A stretch of 64,000 nt of DNA from Trinickia symbiotica (GCF_002934455.1 NZ_PTIR01000004.1:269834-333833), one strand, 5' to 3'. Counted from the stretch's first letter, positions 9,962-19,519 are shown. Notes: a model not told the origin generated them from the letters alone. Numbers and translations are program-made.

Positions 9962-11443
9962 CTAAGTCCGAGCCGCGACGGCCCGTCCTTCACGCGCGGC
10001 GCGGCCATAGCTCGGCCGCTTCGGATCGTACGTCCAGCCCGGCATGAGGTATCGCATCGCGACCGCATCGTCGCGCGCGCCGTTCCCGAGCGACTTGTAA
10101 AGCTCGTGTGCCTTCATCACGCGTTCCAGGTCGATCTCGATGCCGAGGCCCGGGCGTTCGGGCACCGCGACCGTCCCGCCTTCGATGACGAGCGGCTCGC
10201 GCGTCAAGCGCTCCTCGCCTTCCTGCCAGATCCAGTGCGTGTCGATCGCGGTGATCCGGCCCGGCGCCGCCGCGGCCACGTGGGTGAACATCGCGAGCGA
10301 CACATCGAAATGATTGTTCGAATGCGAGCCCCAGGTGAGCCCCCACTCGGCGCAAAGCTGCGCGACGCGCGCCGAGCCTTGCATCGTCCAGAAATGCGGA
10401 TCGGCGAGCGGAATGTCGACGGCACCGAGCACGACCGCATGGCCGAGCTGACGCCAATCGGTGGCGATCATGTTCGTCGCCGTCGGAATACCCGTTGCAC
10501 GCTTGAACTCCGCCATCGTCTCGCGGCCCGAATAGCCGTTCTCGGGCCCGCACGGGTCTTCGGCATAGGCGAGCAGATGCCCCTGGCCGCGGCAGAGCCG
10601 GATCGCCTCGTCGAGCGACCATGCGCCATTCGGATCGAGCGTGACGCGTGCCTGAGGAAAATGCGCCTTGATCGCCGCGACGGCATCGAGCTCGTCGTCG
10701 CCGTCCATCACGCCGCCCTTGAGCTTGAAGTCGGTGAAGCCGTAGCGCGCGGCGGCCGCTTGCGCGAGGCGCGCGACTTCGCGCGGCGTGAGCGCGCTCT
10801 CGCAACGCAGACGGAACCATTCGTCGCGCGCGCCGGAGCCGTCGAGATAGGGCAGATCGGTCTTGCGACGATCGCCGACATAGAAGAGATAAGCGAGCAT
10901 CGGCACGCGATCGCGCTGCCGGCCGTTGGCGAGCAACTCGGCAACGGGCACGCCGAGATGCTGGCCCAGCAGGTCGAGCAGCGCCGCCTCGACGGCCGTA
11001 AGGACGTTGTCCATGCGCAGATTGATCTCGTGCGGCTGACGCAAGACGGCGGACTCGGCTTCGTTCGTCACCTCATGGACAGTGCCGCGATGAGCCGCAT
11101 CGGCCCCGCCGCTCAGCGCGCGGCGAATCGCATTGAGCGTTGCGTTGGCGCGGCCGATTTCCGTATCGAGGACGAGCGGCGTCACGCGCTCGAGCGCGCC
11201 GCGAATGCCTTCGCCGCCCGGCACCTCGCCGACTCCGGTGCGTCCGGCCGAATCGGTCAGCAGCACGAGATTGCGCGTGAAGAACGGACCGTGCGCGCCG
11301 CACAGATTCATGAGCATGCTATCGCGCCCCGCGACGGGAATCACCCGCATGCTCGTCACGCGCGGCGTGCCCCCGCTCGCATAGCGGTCGCTTTCAGCGT
11401 CCCGATTCCCGGCCTGTCGCTCAACCACCTTGATTCGCTCCAT
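9962..11443 (-). CDS. Glucarate dehydratase paralogue (long form)
   Basis: A 493-residue enolase-superfamily dehydratase, clearly homologous to the neighbouring gudD throughout. All catalytic motifs are kept ([44 protein letters not shown]). It differs by an N-terminus about 17 residues longer and by roughly 16 extra residues near position 130 ([20 protein letters not shown] region), where GudD has [10 protein letters not shown]. The insert precedes the barrel and could affect specificity or oligomerisation. No strong ribosome site precedes 11443, so the start is less sure. It may act on glucarate, idarate or a related aldarate, like E. coli GudX. Confidence 0.88.
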   Translation of the reverse strand: MERIKVVERQAGNRDAESDRYASGGTPRVTSMRVIPVAGRDSMLMNLCGAHGPFFTRNLVLLTDSAGRTGVGEVPGGEGIRGALERVTPLVLDTEIGRANATLNAIRRALSGGADAAHRGTVHEVTNEAESAVLRQPHEINLRMDNVLTAVEAALLDLLGQHLGVPVAELLANGRQRDRVPMLAYLFYVGDRRKTDLPYLDGSGARDEWFRLRCESALTPREVARLAQAAAARYGFTDFKLKGGVMDGDDELDAVAAIKAHFPQARVTLDPNGAWSLDEAIRLCRGQGHLLAYAEDPCGPENGYSGRETMAEFKRATGIPTATNMIATDWRQLGHAVVLGAVDIPLADPHFWTMQGSARVAQLCAEWGLTWGSHSNNHFDVSLAMFTHVAAAAPGRITAIDTHWIWQEGEERLTREPLVIEGGTVAVPERPGLGIEIDLERVMKAHELYKSLGNGARDDAVAMRYLMPGWTYDPKRPSYGRAAREGRAVAART

Positions 11444-11506
11444 TTTGATTCGTTCATCGCATTGGCAGTGAGCCGGCCTTCCTTCGCCGGCTCCCCGCCA
11501 GCCGGC

Positions 11507-12862
11507 TCAGGACTCGAGCTTCAACTCGACCCGCTGGATCTTGCCCACAAGGAACAGATAGCAGACGCAGGCGATGAGCCCATGCAATCCGACGAAAACG
11601 AGCGCGCCGTTGAACGAGCCCGTGTGGCCGACGATGTAGCCGACGGCGATCGGGGTGGTGATGCTCGACAGATTGCCAAAGGTATTCATCAGCGCACCCG
11701 AGAGCCCCGCGATCTGCTTGGGCGCCGTATCGGAGTTGACGGCCCAGCCGAGCGCGCCGAGCCCCTTGCCGAAGAACGCGAGTGCCATGACCGCGACGAC
11801 CACGGCCTGAGCATCGACGTAGTTGCAGATCACCATGCTCATCGAAAGCAGCATGCCGAGCACGATCGGCACTTTGCGCGCGACCGAGAGCGATGCTCCG
11901 CGCGAGAGCAGCCAATCGGAGATGATGCCGCCGAGAATGCCGCCGAGAAAGCCACAGACGGCCGGCACGGATGCGACGAAGCCCGCTTTGAGGATCGACA
12001 TCCCGCGCGCCTGTACGAGGTAAATCGGGAACCAGGTGATGAAGAAGTACGTCAGCGCATTGATGCAATACTGCGCGATGTAGATGCCCATCAACATCCG
12101 GTTCTTCAGCAATTGCTTCACGTAGGCCAGATTGGGGCCCTGACGGCGCGCCGCGCCAGACCGATCGATATCGACGAGGCCACCGCCCGCCTCGATGTAC
12201 TCGATCTCGGCCTGGTTCACGCGCGGATGTTCCTTCGGGTCGCGCACGAAGATGCGCCAGGCGATCGCCATCGCGATGCCGAGCACGCCCATCACGATGA
12301 AGACCTCGTGCCAGCCGAACGAATGAACGACCCAGGCCATGAGCGGCGCGAAGATGACGGTCGCCGCATATTGGGCCGAGTTGAAGATGGCCGAGGCCGT
12401 GCCGCGCTCGTTCGCGGGGAACCAGGCGGCCACGATGCGACTGTTGGCCGGAAACGCGGGGGCTTCGGCCACGCCGACGAGAAACCGCAGCGCGAAAACC
12501 GCGGCAACCGCGGCGCCGCCGGCGAGAAAGCCGATCGTTCCTTGCATGAACGTGAAGATCGACCAGATGAGAATGCTCGCGCCGTAGACGCGCCGCGAGC
12601 CGAACTTGTCGAGCAGCCAGCCGCCGGGCAGTTGCGCGATCACATAGGACCAGCCGAACGCCGAGAAGATATACCCGAGCGCCACGGCGTTCATGCCGAG
12701 GTCCTTTTGCATCGCCGAACCCGCGATCGAAACCGTCGCGCGGTCGGCATAGTTGATCGTCGTCACGATGAACAGCATCGCGAGGATCGTGAAACGCACC
12801 CGGCTCGCGCGTAGCGCAGCCGGCGTGCTTTTAGCTCCCACGATGGGGGCTTCTGCGTCCAT
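11507..12862 (-). CDS. gudP: MFS transporter, probable glucarate/galactarate permease
   Basis: A 451-residue major facilitator with about 12 membrane spans, of the anion:cation symporter family that includes GudP, GarP and ExuT. Typical features are FIVTTINYADRATVSIAGS in span 1, GWLLDKFGSRRVYG in the loop between spans 2 and 3, and PAFPANSRIVAAWFP. AGGAGGAG stands directly before ATG 12862. Its place among aldarate dehydratase genes supports proton-coupled uptake of glucarate or galactarate. Galacturonate or glucuronate is also possible given udh in the locus. Confidence 0.87.
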   Translation of the reverse strand: MDAEAPIVGAKSTPAALRASRVRFTILAMLFIVTTINYADRATVSIAGSAMQKDLGMNAVALGYIFSAFGWSYVIAQLPGGWLLDKFGSRRVYGASILIWSIFTFMQGTIGFLAGGAAVAAVFALRFLVGVAEAPAFPANSRIVAAWFPANERGTASAIFNSAQYAATVIFAPLMAWVVHSFGWHEVFIVMGVLGIAMAIAWRIFVRDPKEHPRVNQAEIEYIEAGGGLVDIDRSGAARRQGPNLAYVKQLLKNRMLMGIYIAQYCINALTYFFITWFPIYLVQARGMSILKAGFVASVPAVCGFLGGILGGIISDWLLSRGASLSVARKVPIVLGMLLSMSMVICNYVDAQAVVVAVMALAFFGKGLGALGWAVNSDTAPKQIAGLSGALMNTFGNLSSITTPIAVGYIVGHTGSFNGALVFVGLHGLIACVCYLFLVGKIQRVELKLES

Positions 12863-12913
12863 AGTCTCCTCCTTTGCGCGGCGCGGTGCGCGTGGCACCC
12901 CGCCGCTCTTGTT

Positions 12914-12939
12914 CGCCGGGCCCGCATGCCGGCCCGGCG
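12914..12939. repeat. Intergenic GC-rich stem-loop in the aldarate operon
   Basis: Arms 12914-12922 and 12931-12939 pair perfectly over 9 bp between the aldehyde dehydrogenase and transporter genes. No T-run follows, so an mRNA-stabilising or processing structure is more likely than a terminator. Confidence 0.4.
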
Positions 12940-12944
12940 GCTGA

Positions 12945-14540
12945 TCAGGCGTCGCCGCCCAACACCATGTTTCCGTCGACAAGGCGCCTCACGCGCCACG
13001 GGTTCGCGTCCTGCAAGGCCTGCGGCAGCAGCGAGTCGGGCATGTCCTGATAGCAGACGGGCCTCAGAAAGCGCTCGATCGCGGCCGTGCCGACCGATGT
13101 CGAACGGCCGTCGGTCGTCGCCGGCCACGGGCCGCCGTGCACCATCGCGTGCGTGACCTCCACGCCGGTCGGCCAGCCGTTGACGAGGATGCGGCCTGCC
13201 TTGCGCTCGAGCGTCGGCAGCAACGCGCGCGCGAGCGTCGTGTCGCGCGCATCGTCGGCGTCGAGCTGGAGCGTCGCCGTCAATTGGCCTTCGAGGGCCC
13301 GCGCGACAGCCGTGAGCTGCGCGGCGTCGCGGCAACGAACGACGAGCGCCGTCGAGCCGAAGATCTCCTCGTGCAGCGCGGGCTGCGCGAGGAAACTGTC
13401 CGCGTCGGTCGTATAAAGCCCGGCTTGGCCTCTGTTCGGCTCACCGCTCTCGAGCCCCCGCGCGGCGCACTCGACGTTGCGCTCGCCCGCCAGCCGGACC
13501 ACGCCACGCCGATAAGCCTCGGCGATGCCGGGCGTCAGCATGGTCTGGGCCGCACGCTGCGCAAGCGCCGTGGCCGCTGACGCGACGAATCGGTCCAGGT
13601 CGGGGCCGTCGACGGCGAGCAAGAGGCCCGGATTCGTGCAGAACTGTCCGGCGCCGAGCGTCAGCGAATCGACGAACTGCGCGCCGAGCGCGTCGGCGCG
13701 CGCCTCGAGCGCCGCCGGCAGCAGGAATACCGGATTGACGGCGGAAAGCTCGCCGTAGACGGGGATCGGCTGCGGCCGCGACTGGGCGATCCGCATCAGC
13801 GCCACGCCACCCGCGCGCGACCCTGTGAAGCCCACCGCTTGAATGCGCGGATCGGAAACGAGCGCACCCGCGCGCTCGTTATCGGCAAAGAGCAGCGAAA
13901 AAACGCCTTCCGGCAACCCGCAGCGCGCAACGGCGGCCTGCACGGCGCCGCCGACGAGGGCCGAGGTGCCCGGATGAGCGGGATGCCCCTTCACGACGAC
14001 AGGACAGCCGGCCGCGAGGGCCGACGCCGTATCGCCGCCCGCCACGGAGAACGCGAGCGGAAAGTTGCTCGCGCCGAACACGGCGACGGGGCCCACCGCA
14101 ATGCGGCGCAGGCGCAGATCGGCGCGCGGCAGCGGCTTGCGCTCCGGCAAAGCCGGATCGATGCGCGCATCGAGCGCATCTCCGCTTCGCACCAGGCGCG
14201 CGAAGAGCCGCAACTGATTACAGGTTCGTGCACGCTCGCCTTCGAGCCGCGGGCGCGGCAGCCCCGTCTCGCTCATCGCGCGCTCGATCAGCGCATCGCC
14301 GAGCGCCTCGATTTCGCTTGCGATCGTCTCGAGGAACGCCGCGCGCTCGGCGGGCGCCGTCTCGCGGTAAGTATCGAAAGCCGCGTCGGCAAGTGCGCAG
14401 GCGTGCGCGACATCGGCTGCGTCGGCGAGCGTAAACGCCGGTTCGAGCGTATGTCCCGTCGCCGGATCGACGGCGCGAAAAACGCCGGCCGCGCCCGCGA
14501 CGCGCGAAGCGCCGATCAGGAGATCGCCGCCGACCGTCAT
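12945..14540 (-). CDS. 2,5-dioxovalerate (alpha-ketoglutarate semialdehyde) dehydrogenase
   Basis: A 531-residue aldehyde dehydrogenase of the KGSADH type, longer than standard 480-500-residue ALDHs. The active site is present: [20 protein letters not shown] and [10 protein letters not shown] for cofactor binding, general base Glu in [11 protein letters not shown], and nucleophile Cys in [10 protein letters not shown]. It oxidises alpha-ketoglutarate semialdehyde to 2-oxoglutarate with NADP or NAD, feeding the TCA cycle. The start overlaps the kdgD stop as ATGA, so KdgD and its product-consuming enzyme are made together. Confidence 0.92.
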   Translation of the reverse strand: MTVGGDLLIGASRVAGAAGVFRAVDPATGHTLEPAFTLADAADVAHACALADAAFDTYRETAPAERAAFLETIASEIEALGDALIERAMSETGLPRPRLEGERARTCNQLRLFARLVRSGDALDARIDPALPERKPLPRADLRLRRIAVGPVAVFGASNFPLAFSVAGGDTASALAAGCPVVVKGHPAHPGTSALVGGAVQAAVARCGLPEGVFSLLFADNERAGALVSDPRIQAVGFTGSRAGGVALMRIAQSRPQPIPVYGELSAVNPVFLLPAALEARADALGAQFVDSLTLGAGQFCTNPGLLLAVDGPDLDRFVASAATALAQRAAQTMLTPGIAEAYRRGVVRLAGERNVECAARGLESGEPNRGQAGLYTTDADSFLAQPALHEEIFGSTALVVRCRDAAQLTAVARALEGQLTATLQLDADDARDTTLARALLPTLERKAGRILVNGWPTGVEVTHAMVHGGPWPATTDGRSTSVGTAAIERFLRPVCYQDMPDSLLPQALQDANPWRVRRLVDGNMVLGGDA

Positions 14541-15463
14541 GCCGCGCCCCCTTGCACGCGGCTCACGAGCTTCTTGAGCTCGGCGAACTCTTCTTCGGTC
14601 AGATCCGTGAGCGGAGCACGCACGGGGCCCGCGCTGCGGCCGATGGCGCGCATGCCGGCCTTGACGATCGACACCGCATAGCCGCGCTTGTGGTTGCGCA
14701 GCGCGATGTAGGGCAGCACGAAGTCATTGAGCATCTTGTAGACCTTCGCGCCATCGTTGGCGCGCACGGCCGCATAGAACTCGAGCGCGAACTTCGGCAC
14801 GAAATTGAAGATGGCCGACGAGTACGTCGTCACACCGAGCGTCAGATACGGGAGCGCGAACGTCTCCGCCGTCGGCAGGCCGCCGACGTAGGTGAAGCGA
14901 TCGCCGAGGCGCGAGTAGATGCGCGTCATCAACTCGAGATCGCCGAGGCCGTCCTTGAACCCGACGAGGTTCGGGCAACGCTCGGCGAGACGCTCGAGCG
15001 CGACTTCGTCGAGAACCTGATTCGCGCGGTTGTAGACGATCACGCCGAGCGACGTCGAGTTGCAGACCTGCTCGACGTGCGCGGCGACGCCGTCGGTCGC
15101 GGCTTCGGTCAGGTACGGCGGCAGCAGCAGGATGCCGTCGGCGCCCGCTTGCTCGGCTGCCTGGCAGAACTCCTTCGCCATCGCGGTGCCATAGCCCGCC
15201 GGCGCGATCACGGGCACGCGCCCGCCCGTCGATTCGACCGCTGCACGCACGACGCGACCGACTTCGGCCGGCGTCAGCGAAAAGAACTCGCCGGTGCCGC
15301 CCGCGGCGAAGATGCCGGCGGCCGGGTGGCCGAGAAGCCAGTCGAGATTGGCGCGATAGGCGTCTTCGTCGAACGACAAATCTTCCTTGAAGTGCGTGAC
15401 GGGGAACGACAGCAGGCCGGTGCCGATCTGGCGGGCGAATTCGGTGGGTGTATAACGGGTCAT
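14537..15463 (-). CDS. kdgD: 5-dehydro-4-deoxyglucarate dehydratase
   Basis: A 308-residue class I aldolase-family (DapA-like) enzyme that both dehydrates and decarboxylates 5-dehydro-4-deoxyglucarate to alpha-ketoglutarate semialdehyde. Schiff-base Lys lies in [10 protein letters not shown], the catalytic Tyr in [10 protein letters not shown], and the N-terminus has [15 protein letters not shown] 15463 starts the conserved [20 protein letters not shown]; a TTG at 15499 is in frame but unsupported. It is the first gene of the long minus-strand operon and is divergent from the LysR regulator. Confidence 0.94.
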   Translation of the reverse strand: MTRYTPTEFARQIGTGLLSFPVTHFKEDLSFDEDAYRANLDWLLGHPAAGIFAAGGTGEFFSLTPAEVGRVVRAAVESTGGRVPVIAPAGYGTAMAKEFCQAAEQAGADGILLLPPYLTEAATDGVAAHVEQVCNSTSLGVIVYNRANQVLDEVALERLAERCPNLVGFKDGLGDLELMTRIYSRLGDRFTYVGGLPTAETFALPYLTLGVTTYSSAIFNFVPKFALEFYAAVRANDGAKVYKMLNDFVLPYIALRNHKRGYAVSIVKAGMRAIGRSAGPVRAPLTDLTEEEFAELKKLVSRVQGGAA

Positions 15464-15484
15464 GGTTATGTGGCGCGTAGAAAG

Positions 15485-15498
15485 TGTTCTTTGGAACA
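15485..15498. promoter_or_regulatory. Palindromic operator candidate between kdgD and lysR
   Basis: TGTTC-TTTG-GAACA is a perfect 14-bp inverted repeat in the 110-bp divergent spacer, 22 bp upstream of the kdgD start and 76 bp upstream of the LysR start. A shared site between a LysR gene and its divergent target is the normal layout for this regulator family, though the LysR core is usually T-N11-A. Confidence 0.45.
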
Positions 15499-15573
15499 AT
15501 GGAGCGATTCTTGCACCGCGACCGATTCAAGTCCAAGATAACGGCTGTCTCGATCAATACCATTTTTGTATCG

Positions 15574-16476
15574 ATGTTCGAATTGAGCCAGCTTCGCTGC
15601 TTCGTCGCCGTTGCCGAGGAATTGCATTTCGGGCGAGCCGCCGAGCGTCTGCACATGACGCAACCGCCGCTTTCGCGCCAGATCCGTCTGCTCGAACACC
15701 AGGTCGGAACCGAGCTCTTCGAGCGCAGCAGCCGCTCGGTGCGGCTGACGGCCGCCGGCCGCAGCTTCCTGCCCGACGCCGCGCGCATTCTGCGGCTCGC
15801 CGACGAGGCCGCGGCGACCGCGCGCCGCGTAGCCGCCGGCGCGTCGGGCTCGCTTGCGATCGGCTTCACGGCCACCGTCGGCTATGGGCTGCTCCCGGCG
15901 CTCGTCAGCGCCGTGCGCGCGGCGTCCTCGGGCGTGCGGCTGACGCTGAAAGAAATGGTGAGCTCGGCGCAGCTCGAGGCCTTGGATGCGCGTCAGATCG
16001 ACGTCGGACTGCTGCGCCCGCCCGTCGACCACGGCGAGCTGGTCGCGCTGCCTTGCGCGAGCGAATCGCTCGTCCTGGCGTTGCCCGCGGCGGCGGCGCA
16101 GCAATGGCGCACGAAGCCCACGCTCGCCGACTGCGAGGGCCGCCCGTTGCTGATGTATTCCCCTTATGAAGCGCGATACTTCCATCAGTTGCTGACGGGG
16201 CTCTTCGAGCGCGCTGGGGTGCTGCCCGATATCGTCGAGTATGTGAGCCAGATCCATTCGATGCTGGCGCTCGTGCGCGCGGGCATCGGCGTCGCGCTGA
16301 TTCCAGCCTCGGCGGCACTGCTGCAATTCGAAGGCGTGGTCTATCGGCCCGTGCGCACGGCGCCGGCGAGGCCCGTCGAATTGCTCTTCGTCCATCGCGA
16401 CGACAACGACAACCCAGTCTTCAGCTCGCTGAAAGGCGTTCTGCATCGCGCGATCGCGGGGAACGCCGAGCATTGA
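15574..16476 (+). CDS. LysR-family regulator of the uronate/aldarate locus
   Basis: A 300-residue LysR-type regulator. The N-terminal winged helix is LRCFVAVAEELHFGRAAERL with QPPLSRQIRLLE as recognition helix, followed by a two-lobe ligand-binding domain from about residue 90. ATG 15574 is chosen because it begins FELSQLRCF, where family members start; upstream in-frame ATG 15499 would add 25 unlike residues. It is divergent from kdgD, so it probably activates the catabolic operon in response to an aldarate or pathway intermediate. The ligand is not visible from sequence. Confidence 0.88.
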   Translation: MFELSQLRCFVAVAEELHFGRAAERLHMTQPPLSRQIRLLEHQVGTELFERSSRSVRLTAAGRSFLPDAARILRLADEAAATARRVAAGASGSLAIGFTATVGYGLLPALVSAVRAASSGVRLTLKEMVSSAQLEALDARQIDVGLLRPPVDHGELVALPCASESLVLALPAAAAQQWRTKPTLADCEGRPLLMYSPYEARYFHQLLTGLFERAGVLPDIVEYVSQIHSMLALVRAGIGVALIPASAALLQFEGVVYRPVRTAPARPVELLFVHRDDNDNPVFSSLKGVLHRAIAGNAEH

Positions 16477-16484
16477 CGGTTCTC

Positions 16485-17192
16485 ATGGATCTCGAAAGCA
16501 TTCTCTTCACCCAAGGCTTTGGCTCGAGGCGTCAGTGTCGAGCCATGATCGCGGCAGGACGCGTCAGCGTCGGCGGCGCCGCCGCCTGCACCGACGCCCA
16601 CGCCGATTTCGCGACCGACGCGCTTCTCTTCGAAGTCGACGGCGAGCCGTGGCACTATCGCGAGCGCGCGTACCTGATGCTCAACAAGCCGGCCGGCTAC
16701 GAATGCTCGCGCGAGCCGCAGCATCACCTGAGCGTGTTCGGGCTGCTGCCCGCGCCGCTTGCTGCGCGCGGCGTGCAGTGCGTCGGCCGGCTCGACGAAG
16801 ATACGACGGGCCTGCTGCTTCTCTCAGACGACGGCCAGTTCGTCCATGCCTATACGTCGCCGAAGCGCAAGGTCCCGAAGACCTACGTCGCCACAACGCG
16901 CCATCCGCTCGACGAGGCGCAACTCGCGACGCTGCGCGACGGTGTGCTGCTGCACGGGGAGAGCAAGCCGATCGCCGCCGCGAGCGCCATTGCGCGCGGC
17001 GAGCGGTTGCTCGAGCTGACCGTCAATGAGGGCAAATACCACCAGGTGAAGCGGATGATCGCCGCGGCCGGCAACCGCTGCGAGGCGCTGCACCGTGAGC
17101 GGATCGGGGCACTCGCGTTGCCGGCGACGCTCACCGTCGGCGCCTGGCGCTGGCTCGACGAAGCCGATCTCGGCGCGCTCGCCGAACGCTGA
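16485..17192 (+). CDS. rsuA: 16S rRNA pseudouridine synthase (RsuA family)
   Basis: A 235-residue enzyme of the RsuA/RluB/E/F family, which isomerises a uridine in rRNA. It has an N-terminal S4-like RNA-binding segment (SRRQCRAMIAAGRVSVGG), then the catalytic core with the active Asp in GRLDEDTTGLLLLSDDG and NEGKYHQVKRMIAAAGNRCEALHRERIG near the C-terminus. Overall size and the S4 domain fit RsuA (16S U516). ATG 16485 is preferred over the TTG at 16473, which overlaps the lysR stop. Confidence 0.85.
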   Translation: MDLESILFTQGFGSRRQCRAMIAAGRVSVGGAAACTDAHADFATDALLFEVDGEPWHYRERAYLMLNKPAGYECSREPQHHLSVFGLLPAPLAARGVQCVGRLDEDTTGLLLLSDDGQFVHAYTSPKRKVPKTYVATTRHPLDEAQLATLRDGVLLHGESKPIAAASAIARGERLLELTVNEGKYHQVKRMIAAAGNRCEALHRERIGALALPATLTVGAWRWLDEADLGALAER

Positions 17193-17243
17193 GGTCGATG
17201 CCGCGGTCGCCCGCGCGAGCGCCTCGTCGCGCGACGATCCCGC

Positions 17244-18278
17244 TTAGTTTCGGCGCACGGTCGCCAGAAAATCGTCGACCGTCGGAAATCGCAGCCTGAC
17301 GCGCAGCTCGCGTATCAAGCGACGGTTCGCAAGCCGGCGCGATTCGCTCATGAACGAGAGCGTCAGCGGCGAAAGTTCGTCTTGCGCCTGCTCGCGCGTG
17401 ATGCGCGGCACGCGCGCGAGACCGAAAGCATCGGCGATCCGGTCGAAGTACTCCCCCATCTTGAGCACCGTATCGTCCGATGCATGAACGACACGCGACG
17501 TGCCCGCCCGTGCGAGCGCGCGCAGGAGGATCGCGGCCAGATCGTCGGCATGGATGTGGTTCGTATAGACGTCGTCGTCTTCGACGAGCGCGGGCATGCG
17601 CTGCTCGATGCGCGCGAGCGGCAGCCGCTCGGCCGCGTAGATTCCCGGGATCCGGACGATGCACGCGGACAGCGCGCCGCGCGCGGTCGCCCGCCGCAAT
17701 TGCCGCTCGGCCGCCACGCGGCGCTTGGCCCGCGCGTTGAGCGGGCGCACCGGACGGGTCTCGTCGACGAGCGCGCCGCCGCAATCTCCATAAACGCCTG
17801 TGGTGCTCGCATAAACGATTCGCGGCGGGCGGCGGCCCCACGTCGCGCGAGCGGCCTCAGTTACAATAGCCGTTTGTGGCGCGCCGCCCCATCGCCTGGC
17901 GAACCGGCTCCCGCGCAGATAACTCCGTGCGCGCGAATGCGGCCTGCTAGCGGCACTTGCGCGATAGGGCGCCGTCAACGCTGCGATCAACGCGCGCGTA
18001 CGCGGATCGTCTTCGCCTTGCTGCGGCGGAGGGGCGAGATGCAGGACGGTGGGCGCGAGGCCGGTCAAGCGCCGCAGGCTGCGCGCGGCGTCGAGGTTGC
18101 CCAAGATGGGCGACGCGCCCGCTGCCCGCAACTCCGCCTTGCCCTCGGGCCGGCTCGTGAGCGCAATGACTCGAGGGGGCGCCGCGCGAGCGAGCAGCAT
18201 TCGCGCGGCACGCAGGCCTACGTCGCCGCAGCCGACGATCAGCACGCGCGGACGCCGCAGAAGTCGAGTGATGGTCAT
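17244..18278 (-). CDS. NAD-dependent epimerase/dehydratase-like protein (extended SDR)
   Basis: A 344-residue protein with an N-terminal nucleotide-binding fold (VLIVGCGDVGLRAARMLLAR) resembling the YeeZ-like extended SDR proteins. Later segments include IVYASTTGVYGDCGG, CIVRIPGIYAAERLP and the NHIHADDLAAILL block of SDRs that bind nucleotide-sugar-like ligands. The usual catalytic YxxxK is not evident; the Tyr in TGVYGDCGG may be its equivalent, so activity is uncertain. It converges on rsuA and is divergent from the 2Fe-2S reductase. No specific function can be assigned. Confidence 0.75.
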   Translation of the reverse strand: MTITRLLRRPRVLIVGCGDVGLRAARMLLARAAPPRVIALTSRPEGKAELRAAGASPILGNLDAARSLRRLTGLAPTVLHLAPPPQQGEDDPRTRALIAALTAPYRASAASRPHSRARSYLRGSRFARRWGGAPQTAIVTEAARATWGRRPPRIVYASTTGVYGDCGGALVDETRPVRPLNARAKRRVAAERQLRRATARGALSACIVRIPGIYAAERLPLARIEQRMPALVEDDDVYTNHIHADDLAAILLRALARAGTSRVVHASDDTVLKMGEYFDRIADAFGLARVPRITREQAQDELSPLTLSFMSESRRLANRRLIRELRVRLRFPTVDDFLATVRRN

Positions 18279-18304
18279 GGGCGCATTGTATCGGGGCGCG
18301 CCCG

Positions 18305-18352
18305 GAGGGAGCACCCTTTCGGGAGCTCCCGAAGGAAGTGCCCTTGGGGTGC
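18305..18352. repeat. GC-rich intergenic repeat with 16-bp palindrome
   Basis: TTCGGGAG-CTCCCGAA (18318-18333) is a perfect palindrome flanked by gagcaccct and gaagtgcccttgggg. A partly similar arrangement (gagcaccct ... gggaagtcccgttggg) occurs at about 38870-38915 between purN and ribF. It may be one family of interspersed intergenic repeats. Confidence 0.35.
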
Positions 18353-18399
18353 GCTCGCTGCGGCAGACAGGACGATTTTCCATTTTTGTTTCGAATGCT

Positions 18400-19431
18400 A
18401 TGGCCTATAACGTGACTCTCCGGCAAAGCGGCCGGCAGTTCCAGGTAGAACCCGACGAGCCGGTGCTCTCGGCCGCGCTGCGTCAGGGCGTCGGCCTGCC
18501 GTACGGCTGCAAGAACGGGGCATGCGGCTCCTGCAAGGGGGCGGTCGTTTCGGGCGAAGTCGAGCAGCGCGCGCACTCGTCGTCCGCGCTCTCGAACGAC
18601 GAGAAAACGCGCGGCATGGCGCTCTTTTGCTGCGCGACGGCAAATTGCGACCTCGTCATCGACGTACGCGAAATCGCGGGCGTCGGCGATGTGCAGGTCA
18701 AGAAGCTGCCATGCCGCGTGAACGCGATCGAGCGCAAGGCCGACGATGTCGTCGTGCTGAAGCTGCAGTTGCCGGCCAACGAGCGCCTTCAATACCTTGC
18801 CGGTCAGTACATCGAATTCATCCTGAAGGACGGCAAGCGCCGCAGCTACTCGATGGCGAGCGCGCCGCACGCGGAAGGCCCGCTCGAGCTCCATATCCGG
18901 CACATGCCGGGCGGCGCCTTCACGGACCACGTCTTCAGCACAATGAAGGAGCGCGAGATTCTGCGCTTCGAAGGCCCGCTCGGTACGTTCTTCCTGCGCG
19001 AGGACTCTGAGAAGCCGATCGTGCTGCTCGCTTCGGGCACGGGCTTCGCACCGATCAAGGCCATCGTGGAGCACGCGTTCTTCAAGAACACGGACCGGCC
19101 GATGACGCTCTATTGGGGCGGCCGCCGCAAAAAAGATCTTTATCTGATGGATCTCGCCCGGCAATGGGAGCAGGACCATCCGAACTTCAAGTTCGTGCCG
19201 GTGCTCTCGGAGGCCGATGCCGGCGATGCATGGACGGGCCGCTCCGGCTTCGTGCACCGGGCGGTGATCGAGGACCTGCCGGACTTGTCGGGCTACCAGG
19301 TCTATGCGTGCGGTGCGCCCGTGATGGTGGAGGCGGCGCAGCGCGATTTCACGAGCCATCACGGGTTGCCGGCCGACGAATTCTACGCCGACTCGTTCAC
19401 GAGCGAAGCCGATCTCGTGAACGCCGTCTGA
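18400..19431 (+). CDS. 2Fe-2S ferredoxin-NAD(P)H reductase, CDP-6-deoxy-delta-3,4-glucoseen reductase-like
   Basis: A 343-residue soluble electron-transfer flavoprotein. The N-terminal 90 residues are a plant-type ferredoxin with cluster ligands C37, C42, C45 (GCKNGACGSCKG) and C77 or C78. Next is an FAD-binding barrel (RSYSMAS near residue 148, GGAFTDHVF) and an NAD(P) domain (LLASGTGFAPIKAIVEH, YACGAPVMVEAAQRDF). The architecture matches AscD and oxygenase reductase components. In Burkholderiaceae this protein is usually a stand-alone housekeeping reductase whose partner is unknown. No sugar-biosynthesis genes lie nearby. Confidence 0.85.
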   Translation: MAYNVTLRQSGRQFQVEPDEPVLSAALRQGVGLPYGCKNGACGSCKGAVVSGEVEQRAHSSSALSNDEKTRGMALFCCATANCDLVIDVREIAGVGDVQVKKLPCRVNAIERKADDVVVLKLQLPANERLQYLAGQYIEFILKDGKRRSYSMASAPHAEGPLELHIRHMPGGAFTDHVFSTMKEREILRFEGPLGTFFLREDSEKPIVLLASGTGFAPIKAIVEHAFFKNTDRPMTLYWGGRRKKDLYLMDLARQWEQDHPNFKFVPVLSEADAGDAWTGRSGFVHRAVIEDLPDLSGYQVYACGAPVMVEAAQRDFTSHHGLPADEFYADSFTSEADLVNAV

Positions 19432-19519
19432 CTCCGCGCTGGATGCGCGCGCGCCGCGCGACGGCACGATGACAGGCATGCGGTCATGGCGAATTCGCGA
19501 CACTGACACGCCCTCGCGA

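Noticed and set aside
8315..12814. A continuous 1499-codon plus-strand frame
   Set aside because: It is antisense to garD, both glucarate dehydratases and the MFS gene, all of which carry clear family motifs. The frame is Arg/His-rich with no domain; it is a by-product of high-GC codon bias.
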